Shown here in pieces: positions 34,388 through 45,189 of a stretch of DNA of 64,000 nucleotides. The notes beneath the pieces are model-generated. The model searched no databases. It was not told where the DNA came from and saw nothing but the letters and a program-made list of their open reading frames with translations. The stretch is from an uncultured Alistipes sp. (GTDB lineage Bacteria; Bacteroidota; Bacteroidia; Bacteroidales; Rikenellaceae), in contig CAAGGL010000010.1 in the NCBI GenBank assembly GCA_900769405.1, forward strand, positions 211,362-275,361, given 5' to 3'. A program made the position numbers and the translations under genes. Every line of letters begins with the position of its first letter. Position 1 is the first letter of the stretch.

Positions 34388-34741
34388 CTACCGAGTAACT
34401 CCTACGGTCACCCGCTCGATTTTTCCACCGAGCGGCGGTGCGAGTTTCGACACCTCGACTCGAACGCGCTCCACCTGCGGCCACTCGGCACGAATGGCGT
34501 CGCCGATGCGGAGTGCGACATTCTCCAAAATGTCCGACGTGATGCGCATCTGCTCGCCAACCAGCTCATAGACGTTGAGGTAGTTTACGGCCTTCTGCAC
34601 ATTGTCCTCGCGTGCCGCCTCTTCGCTCTCGGCCTCAATCTCGACCGTCACAACGAAGCGATTGCCCACCTTCTTTTCGAGATCGTAGCAACCGTGTGCG
34701 GCGCGGAACTCCATATTTTCGAGTCGAATCGTGAAAATCAT
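34388..34741 (-). CDS. folB: Dihydroneopterin aldolase
   Basis: A 117-residue FolB that converts 7,8-dihydroneopterin to 6-hydroxymethyl-dihydropterin and glycolaldehyde in folate synthesis. Family features: LENMEFRAAHGCYDLEKKVG (Tyr and Glu region), FVVTVEIEAE, a central ALNYLDVY-like stretch (AVNYLNVYELVGEQM), and KLAPPLGGKIERVTV, whose lysine is the candidate active-site base. The size is normal. tyrS ends 24 nt upstream on the same strand, so folB probably shares the dnaX-tyrS transcript. Confidence 0.92.
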   Translation of the reverse strand: MIFTIRLENMEFRAAHGCYDLEKKVGNRFVVTVEIEAESEEAAREDNVQKAVNYLNVYELVGEQMRITSDILENVALRIGDAIRAEWPQVERVRVEVSKLAPPLGGKIERVTVGVTR

Positions 34742-34765
34742 CTCTCTAATATTAAATAGGTATAA

Positions 34766-36049
34766 TTACTCTACCGTGATAAGGTAATAGTTCTTCTTAC
34801 CCTTCTGCACGAGCAGATACTTGCCTGCGATCAGATCCTCCGCAACGATGGGGCGCATAGGATCGGCAACCTTCTCCTTGTTGAGCGAGATACCGCCACC
34901 CTGAACGAGCTTGCGGGTTTCGCCCTTCGATGCGAAGATGTTGCAACGCTCGGCAACCAACTCAACGAACGGGCAGCCCAAAGCCTCCTTCGATACTGCG
35001 AACTGGGGCACGCCGTCGAATACCTGCAACAGCGTCTGCTCGTCGAGCGAGTGCAGAGCCTCGGTGGTAGCCTGACCGAACAGAATGTTCGATGCAGCAA
35101 CTGCCTTCTCGTACTCCTCAGCCGAGTGGATCATCGTGGTCACCTCCTTAGCCAGACGCTTTTGCAGTACGCGCAGGTGGGGTGCCTCCTCGTGCTCGGC
35201 GATCAGCGACTCAACGGTCTGGCGGTCGAGCAGCGTGAAGATACGGATGTAGCTCTTAGCGTCGTCGTCGCTCACGTTCAACCAGAACTGATAGAACTTG
35301 TAGGGCGAGGTGTAGCGAGCGTCGAGCCATACGTTGCCGCTCTCGGTCTTACCGAACTTCGTACCGTCGGCCTTCTTGATCAGCGGGCAGGTGATGGCGT
35401 AAGCCTCGCCACCGAGCTTGCGGCGGATCAACTCGGTACCTGTGGTGATGTTGCCCCACTGGTCCGAACCACCCAGCTGAACCTTGCAACCGAGGGTTTC
35501 GTACAAGTGCAGGAAGTCGTAGCCCTGCAACAGCTGATAGGTGAACTCGGTGAACGACATACCGTCGCCCTCGCCATTGAAGCGCTTCTTAACCGAATCC
35601 TTGGCCATCATATAGTTTACGGTGATCATCTTACCGATGTCGCGTGCGAAATCGAGGAAGGTGAAGTCCTTCATCCAGTCGTAGTTATTCACGAGCAGTG
35701 CTGCGTTGGGAGCGTCGCTATCGAAATCGATCAACTTCGAGAGCTGAGCTTTGATAGCCTCCTGATTGTGGCGCAGGGTAGCCTCGTCGAGCAGGTTACG
35801 CTCCTGCGACTTGCCGCTGGGGTCGCCAATCATACCCGTAGCACCACCTACCAATGCGATGGGGCGGTGACCGCAACGCTGGAAGTGCTTCAAGATCATA
35901 ACGCCCACCAAGTGACCGATATGCAGCGAGTCAGCCGTGGGGTCGATACCCAGATATGCAGTGGTCATCTCCTTGGCCAACTGCTCCTTAGCTCCGGGCA
36001 TAATGTCGTGGATCATACCACGCCATTCGAGTTCTTCTACAAAATTCAT
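34766..36049 (-). CDS. tyrS: Tyrosyl-tRNA synthetase
   Basis: A 427-residue class I aminoacyl-tRNA synthetase that charges tRNA-Tyr. The HIGH-type motif is DSLHIGHLVG, the tyrosine pocket is around YDFLHLYETLGCKVQLGGSDQWGN, the KMSKS-equivalent is KFGKTESG, and the C-terminal S4-like RNA-binding domain ends the chain (ETRKLVQGGGISLNKEKV). The start at 36049 (MNFVEELEWRG) is chosen over an ATG seven codons upstream because homologues begin here. The gap to dnaX is 31 nt. Confidence 0.97.
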   Translation of the reverse strand: MNFVEELEWRGMIHDIMPGAKEQLAKEMTTAYLGIDPTADSLHIGHLVGVMILKHFQRCGHRPIALVGGATGMIGDPSGKSQERNLLDEATLRHNQEAIKAQLSKLIDFDSDAPNAALLVNNYDWMKDFTFLDFARDIGKMITVNYMMAKDSVKKRFNGEGDGMSFTEFTYQLLQGYDFLHLYETLGCKVQLGGSDQWGNITTGTELIRRKLGGEAYAITCPLIKKADGTKFGKTESGNVWLDARYTSPYKFYQFWLNVSDDDAKSYIRIFTLLDRQTVESLIAEHEEAPHLRVLQKRLAKEVTTMIHSAEEYEKAVAASNILFGQATTEALHSLDEQTLLQVFDGVPQFAVSKEALGCPFVELVAERCNIFASKGETRKLVQGGGISLNKEKVADPMRPIVAEDLIAGKYLLVQKGKKNYYLITVE

Positions 36050-36080
36050 TTTGTTTGTTCCGTTTATCATTTGTTTGTAC

Positions 36081-37859
36081 TTATTCCAATTCCAATTCGA
36101 GCGCCTTGCGCAGCTTGTTCACCATCGGGTTCTTCTCGACCAAGTACGCCATTCGATCCTCGACGCGAATGGGCTTCGGCGCGCGATACTCAACCACGGG
36201 GCGCACGATCTCCAATTCGAGCATACCGTTGATGCCTGCCGTGTCGGCCAGCATCTGCAATACGGCGGTCTTGTGGTGACGAATCTCATCTTCGAGCACC
36301 TCGCTCTCGGCCTCGATCGTCAGACGGTTGCCATCGACCTTCATCGTGTCGAATGCCAACGCCATACGCACACTCTGCTCGCGCAACTTGGCGATGAACT
36401 TATCTCTCGCGTTGGCAATCTTCTGCTCGGTCAGCGGGTCGATGAATGCCAACGAACCGCTTGTGCCCTGCTCCGAGCTCTCGTCCGAGGCCTTCGGCGC
36501 AGCTTTACTCAACAACGAGGCGAGCGACGCTCCCGAAATCGAGGTGCGCGGGGTGGTTGTGCGTGGCGCAGTGTTGGGTTGCGGCGTAGCCACAGCCTTT
36601 GGCGCGGGTTCTTGTACGGTTGGTGTAGGTTGGGGGTTAGGTTGTGCAGCTGCGGGTTGCGGTGCGGTAGCCTGCGGGGCAGGCGGCACGTTCAACTTGA
36701 CCGCGGGAGCTGCGACTGCACCATTCAACGGGGGCAGTTCGAATGAGTCACCTATCGGCTCATTTTTTTTTTGACTCAGTCTGCAAAGTTTCATCAGACC
36801 GAGTTCAACCGTGAGGCGGCGATTTGTAGCTGTTCGGATCGTGGCGTCGAGTTGCGCAAGTAGCGTGATCGCCCCGAACAGAAATTCTGCATCGCACGAG
36901 GCTGCCTGCGTACGGTAGCGATCAAGCAGTGTACCCGTCACTTCGAGCAGGGGCAGAGTCTGTGCGTCGCGGCACATCAGCAGGTCGCGGCAATGCTGAG
37001 CCAAGCCCGCCATAAAGGTCTGCGCCGAGAATCCGGCCGACAATACGCGGTCGAAGAGCAGCAGCGCTTTGGTATAGTCGCCCGCCATCAGTGTGTCGAT
37101 GGTGGTGAAATAGGTGTCGTAGTCGAGTACGTTGAGCGAGCGAGCCACCTCACGGTACGTGAGCGACTGACCGCAGAACGAAACCGCCTTGTCGAACATC
37201 GACAGCGCGTCGCGCATACCGCCATCGGCCTTTTGAGCGATCAGGTTGAGCGACTCGTCGTCGTAGGTTACGCCCTCTTGTGCGGCGATATATTTGAGGT
37301 AACCGACGCTATCCTCGACGCGGATACGGTTGAAATCGAAGATCTGGCAGCGCGACAAGATCGTGGGAATGATCTTATGTTTCTCGGTTGTTGCCAAGAT
37401 GAAAATCGCGTGTGCGGGGGGCTCTTCGAGAGTTTTCAGGAAGGCGTTGAATGCTGCTGCCGACAACATATGCACCTCATCGATGATATAGACGCTGTAA
37501 CGACCTACCTGGGGCGGGATACGCACCTGATCGGTCAGCGAGCGAATATCCTCGACCGAGTTGTTCGATGCGGCGTCGAGCTCGTGGATGTTGAACGAGC
37601 GACCTTCGTTGAACGAGCGGCACGACTCGCACTCGTTGCAAGCCTCGTTATCGACGGGAGAGAAGCAGTTGATAGCCTTCGCGAAGATACGCGCGCAGGT
37701 CGTTTTACCCACGCCGCGCGGACCGCAGAACAGATAGGCGTGCGCCAACTGACCGCGAGCTATGGCATTTTTGAGGGTTGAGGTAATATGGCTTTGACCC
37801 ACCACTGATGCGAATGTGGCGGGGCGATATTTACGAGCTGATACAACAAAATTCTCCAT
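36081..37859 (-). CDS. dnaX: DNA polymerase III subunit tau/gamma
   Basis: A 592-residue clamp-loader ATPase. Walker A at residues 46-54 (GPRGVGKTT), the zinc module (CNECESC), Walker B IIDEVHMLS, and the sensor region EEPPAHAIFILATTEKHK lie in domains I-II; the collar domain III ends about residue 365. Then comes a Pro/Ala/Thr-rich linker (about 375-465) and the tau-specific C-terminus. The start at 37859 (MENFVVSARKYRP) is standard and sits 8 nt from the promoter -7 box. A run of ten A residues at codons 363-366 lies at the domain III/linker junction, where either shift of frame ends translation at once (see the separate entry), so a short gamma-like product of about 366 residues is predicted. 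First gene of dnaX-tyrS-folB. Confidence 0.96.
   Translation of the reverse strand: MENFVVSARKYRPATFASVVGQSHITSTLKNAIARGQLAHAYLFCGPRGVGKTTCARIFAKAINCFSPVDNEACNECESCRSFNEGRSFNIHELDAASNNSVEDIRSLTDQVRIPPQVGRYSVYIIDEVHMLSAAAFNAFLKTLEEPPAHAIFILATTEKHKIIPTILSRCQIFDFNRIRVEDSVGYLKYIAAQEGVTYDDESLNLIAQKADGGMRDALSMFDKAVSFCGQSLTYREVARSLNVLDYDTYFTTIDTLMAGDYTKALLLFDRVLSAGFSAQTFMAGLAQHCRDLLMCRDAQTLPLLEVTGTLLDRYRTQAASCDAEFLFGAITLLAQLDATIRTATNRRLTVELGLMKLCRLSQKKNEPIGDSFELPPLNGAVAAPAVKLNVPPAPQATAPQPAAAQPNPQPTPTVQEPAPKAVATPQPNTAPRTTTPRTSISGASLASLLSKAAPKASDESSEQGTSGSLAFIDPLTEQKIANARDKFIAKLREQSVRMALAFDTMKVDGNRLTIEAESEVLEDEIRHHKTAVLQMLADTAGINGMLELEIVRPVVEYRAPKPIRVEDRMAYLVEKNPMVNKLRKALELELE
36743..36778 (-). promoter_or_regulatory. 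Predicted dnaX slippage/frameshift site (A10)
   Basis: On the coding (minus) strand ten A residues (36772-36763) span codons CAA-AAA-AAA-AAT (Q363 to N366). Adding one A gives CAA-AAA-AAA-AAA-TGA, an immediate stop; losing one A gives ...AAA-ATG-AGC-CGA-TAG, a stop after three further codons. The run is enclosed by a perfect 7-bp inverted repeat (TGAGTCA/TGACTCA, 36772-36778 with 36744-36750), and a 5-bp stem (ATGAG/CTCAT) starts right behind it. E. coli dnaX uses ribosomal -1 frameshifting and Thermus dnaX uses transcriptional slippage on an A run to make gamma. Confidence 0.75.
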
Positions 37860-37867
37860 AGCAATCG

Positions 37868-37900
37868 CAAAGATATGAAAACTTTTTCGATCGCGAGCAA
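37868..37900 (-). promoter_or_regulatory. Promoter for dnaX
   Basis: On the minus strand: TTG (complement of 37898-37900), 22-nt spacer, TATCTTTG (complement of 37868-37875). The -7 box ends only 8 nt before the ATG, so the mRNA would be nearly leaderless. Confidence 0.65.
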
Positions 37901-38115
37901 CATCGCGCAATAAAAAAGTACGCCCGTGCGCGTATTGTCCGACATTTTGTCGTGCTGTGGGTGTCTATTCGGCACGCTTTGGCAGTCGAAAGTGTCGGGA
38001 AGTCAGTCGTTTGTCACCCGTGTGCGACAAAATGCCCGAGAGCGAATCTTGGCAGTGGATTTGCTGTAAATCTTTTCCGAAAACCGAGAATAATAACTAA
38101 CAAAAATCGATAACT

Positions 38116-40719
<2,604 letters not shown>

Positions 40720-40807
40720 TAGATAGAAGTACCAAAATTGTTGTTTGGCGCAGGGCGTGACTCGAAAGGGTGCGCCCTGTGAGTTTCTGTCGGAAACGAC
40801 ACAAAGA

Positions 40808-40843
40808 AGGCCGCACCTCGATCGTAGGTGCGGCCTCTTTTTT
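40808..40843 (+). terminator. Intrinsic terminator of clpB
   Basis: An 11-bp stem (AGGCCGCACCT at 40808-40818, complement at 40826-40836) followed by a T-rich tail to 40843, between convergent genes. Confidence 0.92.
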
Positions 40844-40858
40844 CAACAAACACAAACT

Positions 40859-41878
40859 TTATTCAACCTGCGTCGCGGGAGCCTCCTCGGGGAAGGTGAT
40901 CAGGTAGCGCAGGTGCTCCAACTCGCGCATATAGTTACGCTTGGGGAGCTTGGGTGAGTAGACGTAGCAGTCGAGCGTAACCACCTCATTGGTAACGGTA
41001 TTGACTGTCGTGTAGCTCACAAACGGACCACCCATAAAGTCATTTGCAACGTCCCAGAAACCGCGCAACTCAGCCCACAGACGGCCTTCGCTGCGGAATG
41101 TGCGGTAGTCGGGATCGTAGATCTCGGCAGTGGTCATATACGAACCGTCCGACGGACCGGGAATCAGCGCGGCGTACTTGTTGCGAGCGGCGAGCAGTGC
41201 GTCGTGCGAGAGATCCTTCGGGCCGGTATAGGGATACGAATAGATGAAGAAACCCATACTCGATTGCGGCATCTCGAACGAGATCCACGCGAAGTCATCG
41301 GTCTGATTGCGAAGAACATAACCCTTCGGAACGTTCATCGTAATGCCGAACTTATCGTTCAGGAGTTGCAGCAGACCCTTCTCGAAGTAGCGCTTGCCGT
41401 AAGCGATCGAACGGTCGCGCTCGGTCGATTCGAGTACCTGCATCAACATCTCGCGGTTGGCATCAACAAAGGCGGTTGCCGCTTTGAGGTTGGGGGCGGT
41501 CAGTTGCAGGATCACCTGCGGCGACGAGAAACGGTCGTACTGAACGCTCAGTCCTGCCTCCGAGTGTGCGGGGTTGATGTCGATATCGAGGATGTTGCGG
41601 TGGCGCTGAACAAGATTCTTGAAACCCGAGGGCAGCGTGCGCAGCAGATCGAAGTGGGGCTCGGTCTGGTTGAGTACGGGCACGGGAGCCTGCAATACGG
41701 CGCGCAGCGTGTCGCCCAATTCGCCCTGCCACTCGTTGTTTTCGGCAATTACGATCAGCTCGTAAGGCGAGCCCTGCGAAACGGGGCGGTCGAGGTTGTC
41801 GGCGGTTTTGAACGCATCGCACGACGAGAGTGTTGCGATGAGCGTGAACGCGGCAAGGATCTTTGAGATGGTTTTCAT
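40859..41878 (-). CDS. DUF4837-family lipoprotein
   Basis: A 339-residue lipoprotein of unknown function, matching in layout the Bacteroidota family DUF4837. Lipobox with acceptor Cys20 (TLSSC). Recognisable blocks: PYELIVIAENNEWQGELGDTL, then LNQTEPHFDLLRTLPSGF, FRNILDID-like RHRNILDIDINP, LRNQTDDFAWISFEMPQ, GFFIYSYPYTG and FMGGPFVSYTTVN. The start at 41878 is chosen for the lipoprotein signal; longer upstream frames would run into the promoter. It has its own promoter at 41921-41952 and is convergent with clpB. The role is unknown; a periplasmic location is inferred. Confidence 0.85.
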   Translation of the reverse strand: MKTISKILAAFTLIATLSSCDAFKTADNLDRPVSQGSPYELIVIAENNEWQGELGDTLRAVLQAPVPVLNQTEPHFDLLRTLPSGFKNLVQRHRNILDIDINPAHSEAGLSVQYDRFSSPQVILQLTAPNLKAATAFVDANREMLMQVLESTERDRSIAYGKRYFEKGLLQLLNDKFGITMNVPKGYVLRNQTDDFAWISFEMPQSSMGFFIYSYPYTGPKDLSHDALLAARNKYAALIPGPSDGSYMTTAEIYDPDYRTFRSEGRLWAELRGFWDVANDFMGGPFVSYTTVNTVTNEVVTLDCYVYSPKLPKRNYMRELEHLRYLITFPEEAPATQVE

Positions 41879-41920
41879 AGTTATCGGTATGTTTTGTTGG
41901 TTATTACGAAATTTGTAGGA

Positions 41921-41952
41921 CAAATATATAACTAATTGCTTAGTTATGCAAA
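41921..41952 (-). promoter_or_regulatory. Promoter for the DUF4837 gene
   Basis: On the minus strand: TTTG (complement of 41949-41952), 20-nt spacer, TATATTTG (complement of 41921-41928). A divergent TACTTTTG at 41991-41998 may serve the deacetylase gene, but its -33 is unclear. Confidence 0.78.
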
Positions 41953-42040
41953 TTTTCGCCCGAAAAAATAGATTTTGACACAATCATTGCTACTTTTGTG
42001 CGAGCAAATCACGCGTAAATCAATTTAATAAGCGATCGCA

Positions 42041-42646
42041 ATGCGACTGAAACCACCGAAATTCCTGCGCCGACTGATGCCCGACCTGATTTGGGACATC
42101 GAGGACGAGCAGAACGTATTCCTTACGTTCGACGATGGCCCCACGCCCGGCATCACGGAGTGGATCTTGGCTACGCTCGACAAGTATGACGCCAAGGCTA
42201 CCTTCTTCTGTCTGGGTAAGAACGTCGAGGCCTATCCCGATCTCTATCAGCGTATTCTCGATGCGGGACACCGCGTGGGCAACCACACCTACTCGCACCA
42301 GAAGGGGTGGGGTATGCCGACCGATCGCTATGTCGAGGATGTCGATTTCGCGGCCGACCTGATCCAGAGCGACCTGTTTCGACCTCCCTATGCGCGTATC
42401 ACGCCCGCCCAAACGCGAGCCCTCGCGCAGCGTTATCGACTGATTATGTGGGATATCATTTCGCGCGACTACAACCGCAAGATCTCGCCTTCGACCTGCC
42501 TGCGCAACGTGTTGCCATACATCGAGGGTGGCTCGATCATCGTCTTCCACGACTCGGTCAAGGCCTTCCGAAATATGCGTTACGCCCTGCCGCGCACGCT
42601 CGAAGAGATTCGCCGCCGAGGCCTCTCCTGTGCGCGAATCGAGTAG
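42041..42646 (+). CDS. Polysaccharide deacetylase (NodB/CE4 family)
   Basis: A 201-residue NodB-homology enzyme expected to remove acetyl groups from N-acetylated glycans such as peptidoglycan or chitooligosaccharides. All five CE4 motifs are visible: TFDDGP (catalytic Asp31 and metal Asp32), the metal-binding HxxxH-type GNHTYSHQKGW, FRPPYARI, an Asp/Trp motif in LIMWDIISRDY, and IIVFHDSVKAF. No signal peptide is evident; the N-terminus (MRLKPPKFLRRLMPDLIW) is basic, so it may be cytosolic or exported in another way. The length is minimal for a catalytic domain. The substrate is not known. Confidence 0.92.
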   Translation: MRLKPPKFLRRLMPDLIWDIEDEQNVFLTFDDGPTPGITEWILATLDKYDAKATFFCLGKNVEAYPDLYQRILDAGHRVGNHTYSHQKGWGMPTDRYVEDVDFAADLIQSDLFRPPYARITPAQTRALAQRYRLIMWDIISRDYNRKISPSTCLRNVLPYIEGGSIIVFHDSVKAFRNMRYALPRTLEEIRRRGLSCARIE

Positions 42647-42695
42647 GCGCTTGGGTACGAAAGGCTGATAATGAGAAAGTGAGCACGAAATTTTT

Positions 42696-42726
42696 TTGAA
42701 ACTTTCGGGAAAAGTGTTACTTTTGT
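42696..42726 (+). promoter_or_regulatory. Promoter for efp
   Basis: TTTG at 42696-42699 and TACTTTTG at 42719-42726, spacer 19 nt, 40 nt before the ATG. Confidence 0.78.
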
Positions 42727-42766
42727 GGCCGTTAAACGACAATAACTAATTAAATTATACTATTCT

Positions 42767-43339
42767 ATGCAGATTACAGCAGCAGACATTAAGATCGGTA
42801 TGTGCATCGAAATGGACGGCAAGACCTTTATCGTTGTCGATTTCCAGCACTGCAAGCCCGGTAAGGGCCCCGCTTTCGTTCGTTCGAAGCTCAAGAACCT
42901 CGAAAATGGTCGCGTATTGGAGAACACCTTCTCGTCGGTAGGCCAGAAGATCGAGCAGGTACGCGTTGAGCGTCGTCCCTATCAGTTCACTTACGAGGAC
43001 GATCTGGGTGCACACTTTATGCACACCGAGACCTTCGAGGAGATCAATATCGACAAGAACCTGATCAATAACTACGACCTGATGGCTGACGGCCAGATCG
43101 TTGAGGTTATGTTCCACACCGATAAGGAGGCAGTTTTGTCGGCAGAGCTTCCCCCGATCGTTGATATGGAGGTTACCTACACCGAGCCGGGTATCAAGGG
43201 TGATACCGCTTCGACCAACTCGTTGAAGCCCGCAGTGGTTAACACCGGCGCTACCGTTCGCGTTCCTCTGTTCATCAATACCGGCGACAAGATCCGCGTT
43301 GATACCCGCACCCGCGAGTACTACGAGCGTATCAAGTAA
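42767..43339 (+). CDS. efp: Translation elongation factor P
   Basis: A 190-residue three-domain EF-P that relieves ribosome stalling at polyproline. The N-terminal KOW-like domain has the tip loop CKPGKGPAF with Lys33, equivalent to the lysine that is modified in E. coli. The OB-fold signature is intact (YTEPGIKGDTASTNSLKPA), and the C-terminus GDKIRVDTRTREYYERIK is conserved. It has its own promoter and terminator. No EpmA/EpmB modification genes are near, and whether the lysine is modified in this lineage cannot be told from sequence. Confidence 0.97.
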   Translation: MQITAADIKIGMCIEMDGKTFIVVDFQHCKPGKGPAFVRSKLKNLENGRVLENTFSSVGQKIEQVRVERRPYQFTYEDDLGAHFMHTETFEEINIDKNLINNYDLMADGQIVEVMFHTDKEAVLSAELPPIVDMEVTYTEPGIKGDTASTNSLKPAVVNTGATVRVPLFINTGDKIRVDTRTREYYERIK

Positions 43340-43370
43340 TTCGGTCGAGGATTAATCGAACAAGAGATTA

Positions 43371-43401
43371 AGAGCTACCCCGCGTGGGTGGCTCTTTTTT
43401 T
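43371..43401 (+). terminator. Intrinsic terminator of efp
   Basis: A 10-bp stem with one G-U pair (AGAGCTACCC at 43371-43380, GGGTGGCTCT at 43386-43395), then T residues to 43401. Confidence 0.9.
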
Positions 43402-43576
43402 GTGGTATGGAGGCGGCTGCGGACCGATTGTCGGCGCAGCGAGGGACGAAAATGAAAAATAATCGCTCGCGGGGTAGGTTGTTCGACAATTATTCGCTAT
43501 CTTCGCAGTAGGAATCGCGTGCGTGCGAGCGATTGCGCCCGTGCGAAGTGGTTCCCGAAATCAACATCCGGTGCCT

Positions 43577-44041
43577 ATGAAACGAAATATACTCCTTTTG
43601 ATCGTCGCGCTCGTGTGGGGCTTTGCCACCCGTGCGCAGGAGATCGTCATCGGCGAACGTGTGCCCGACTTCCGCCCGACCGAGTGGCTCGGTGCGCAAC
43701 CCTCGGAGGACGATCGCCGTGCGACGCTGTTGGTATTCTATCATACCGAGAGCCAACCTTGTGTCGAGTCGTTGCCTCATATCGACTCGCTGGCACGCTC
43801 GATGGAGCAGGCGCGTGTGATTGTGGTGGCGATGGAGGCTAAGGAGCGTATTGCACCCTCGCTGGCGCGATATATGAGCGAGCGTTTCTATGTGGCTATC
43901 GACCGTTCGGGGCGCGTGTTCTCAAATTACGGAATACGATATGTGCCGTTTGGGGTGCTGGTCGATCCGAAGGGTCGCGCGCAGTGGATCGGCAATCCGA
44001 CGCTGGCGACGCCCGAGAGCATCAAACGAAATCTGAAATAA
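43577..44041 (+). CDS. Secreted thioredoxin-fold protein lacking the first active-site cysteine
   Basis: A 154-residue protein with a signal peptide (MKRNILLLIVALVWGFATRAQ) and a thioredoxin/AhpC-like domain: GERVPDFRP, LLVFYHTESQPCVESLPHID, VIVVAMEA, and a late cis-Pro-type segment RYVPFGVLVDPKGR. At the active site the motif is S59-Q-P-C62, so the nucleophilic cysteine of CxxC is replaced by Ser; ordinary disulfide reduction is unlikely and a binding or peroxiredoxin-like role should be considered. The start at 43577 is chosen for the signal peptide. It leads a run with meaB (24-nt gap), a TlpA-like protein and menA. A degenerate promoter (TATCTTCG at 43498-43505) is upstream. Confidence 0.78.
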   Translation: MKRNILLLIVALVWGFATRAQEIVIGERVPDFRPTEWLGAQPSEDDRRATLLVFYHTESQPCVESLPHIDSLARSMEQARVIVVAMEAKERIAPSLARYMSERFYVAIDRSGRVFSNYGIRYVPFGVLVDPKGRAQWIGNPTLATPESIKRNLK

Positions 44042-44065
44042 CCGAAAAAAACTATTGATCCAAAT

Positions 44066-45181
44066 ATGGCTTTTACCAAAATCGAACATTACGAGAAGGA
44101 GCATTGCGATGCCCATCACGATAGCGCGCTGAGTGTTGCCGAAGGTGTGAACGATCAGCCCATTGTCAATCCCTATTTCGTTCGCAAGCGCAAGCCGCGC
44201 CTGACGGTTGATGACTATGTACGCGGTATTTTGGCGGCGGACATCACCATTCTGTCACAGGCTATCACGCTGATCGAGAGCAATAACCCCGATCACTACG
44301 ATATGGCGCAGCAGATCATCGAGCGCTGTCTGCCGTATAGCGGCAAGTCGGTGCGTATCGGTATCACGGGTGTGCCGGGTGCGGGTAAATCGACCTTCAT
44401 CGAGGCGGTGGGTAATATGGTGACTTCGCTGCGACATAAGTTGGCGGTGTTGGCTATCGACCCCAGCTCGGAGCGTAGTGGCGGCTCGATTTTGGGCGAC
44501 AAGACCCGTATGGAGAGCATCTCGTCGAATCCCGACGTCTTTATTCGCCCTTCGCCCTCGGCAGGTTCGCTGGGCGGTGTGGCTCGTAAGACGCGCGAAA
44601 CGGTGGTGCTGTGCGAGGCTGCGGGCTTCGATGTGATCTTTATCGAGACGGTGGGTGTGGGTCAGTCGGAGACGGCCGTGCACTCGATGGTCGATATGTT
44701 TATGCTGTTGCAGATTGCTGGTGCGGGCGATGAGTTGCAGGGTATCAAGCGCGGTATTATGGAGATGGCCGATATAATGGTGATCACCAAGGCCGATGGC
44801 GAGAATGTTCTGCGCGCGAAGTTGGCACGCCGCCAATTCCAGAATGCGCTGATGCTCTTCCCGATGCCCGAGTCGGAGTGGCGTCCGCAGGTATTCACCT
44901 GTTCGTCAGTCGATAAGGTGGGCTTGGAGGAGGTCTGGAAGGGTGTCGAGGAGTACCTCGAATTCATCAAGGCCAATGGCTACTTCCGCCACAACCGCAA
45001 CCGCCAAAATAAGTATTGGATGTACGAAACGATCAACGATGCGTTGCGCAGTTCGTTCTACCTGAACGAGAAGATCGAGAGCCTGATTCCCGAGTACGAA
45101 AAGCGCGTGCTGAGCGATCAGACCAGCTCGTTCGTGGCGGCTAAGGAGTTGCTCGATCTCTATTTCGGCGAGAAAAAATAG
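44066..45181 (+). CDS. meaB: Methylmalonyl-CoA mutase-associated GTPase MeaB
   Basis: A 371-residue G3E-family GTPase that protects and reactivates methylmalonyl-CoA mutase by gating adenosylcobalamin loading. Walker A is at residues 102-109 (GVPGAGKS in GITGVPGAGKSTFIEAVG); AIDPSSERSGGSILGDKTRM, the switch region ETVGVGQSE, and the nucleotide-specificity motif VITKADG are present. The C-terminal dimerisation arm is complete. The mutase genes themselves are not in this window. Starting 24 nt after the thioredoxin-like gene and 8 nt before the next gene, it appears to be an internal operon member. Confidence 0.95.
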   Translation: MAFTKIEHYEKEHCDAHHDSALSVAEGVNDQPIVNPYFVRKRKPRLTVDDYVRGILAADITILSQAITLIESNNPDHYDMAQQIIERCLPYSGKSVRIGITGVPGAGKSTFIEAVGNMVTSLRHKLAVLAIDPSSERSGGSILGDKTRMESISSNPDVFIRPSPSAGSLGGVARKTRETVVLCEAAGFDVIFIETVGVGQSETAVHSMVDMFMLLQIAGAGDELQGIKRGIMEMADIMVITKADGENVLRAKLARRQFQNALMLFPMPESEWRPQVFTCSSVDKVGLEEVWKGVEEYLEFIKANGYFRHNRNRQNKYWMYETINDALRSSFYLNEKIESLIPEYEKRVLSDQTSSFVAAKELLDLYFGEKK

Positions 45182-45189
45182 CGCGTCGT

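Noticed and set aside
37860..38115. CIRCE/HrcA or a consensus TAnnTTTG promoter upstream of clpB
   Set aside because: Neither pattern was found; a heat-shock promoter of unknown sequence is possible but cannot be supported.
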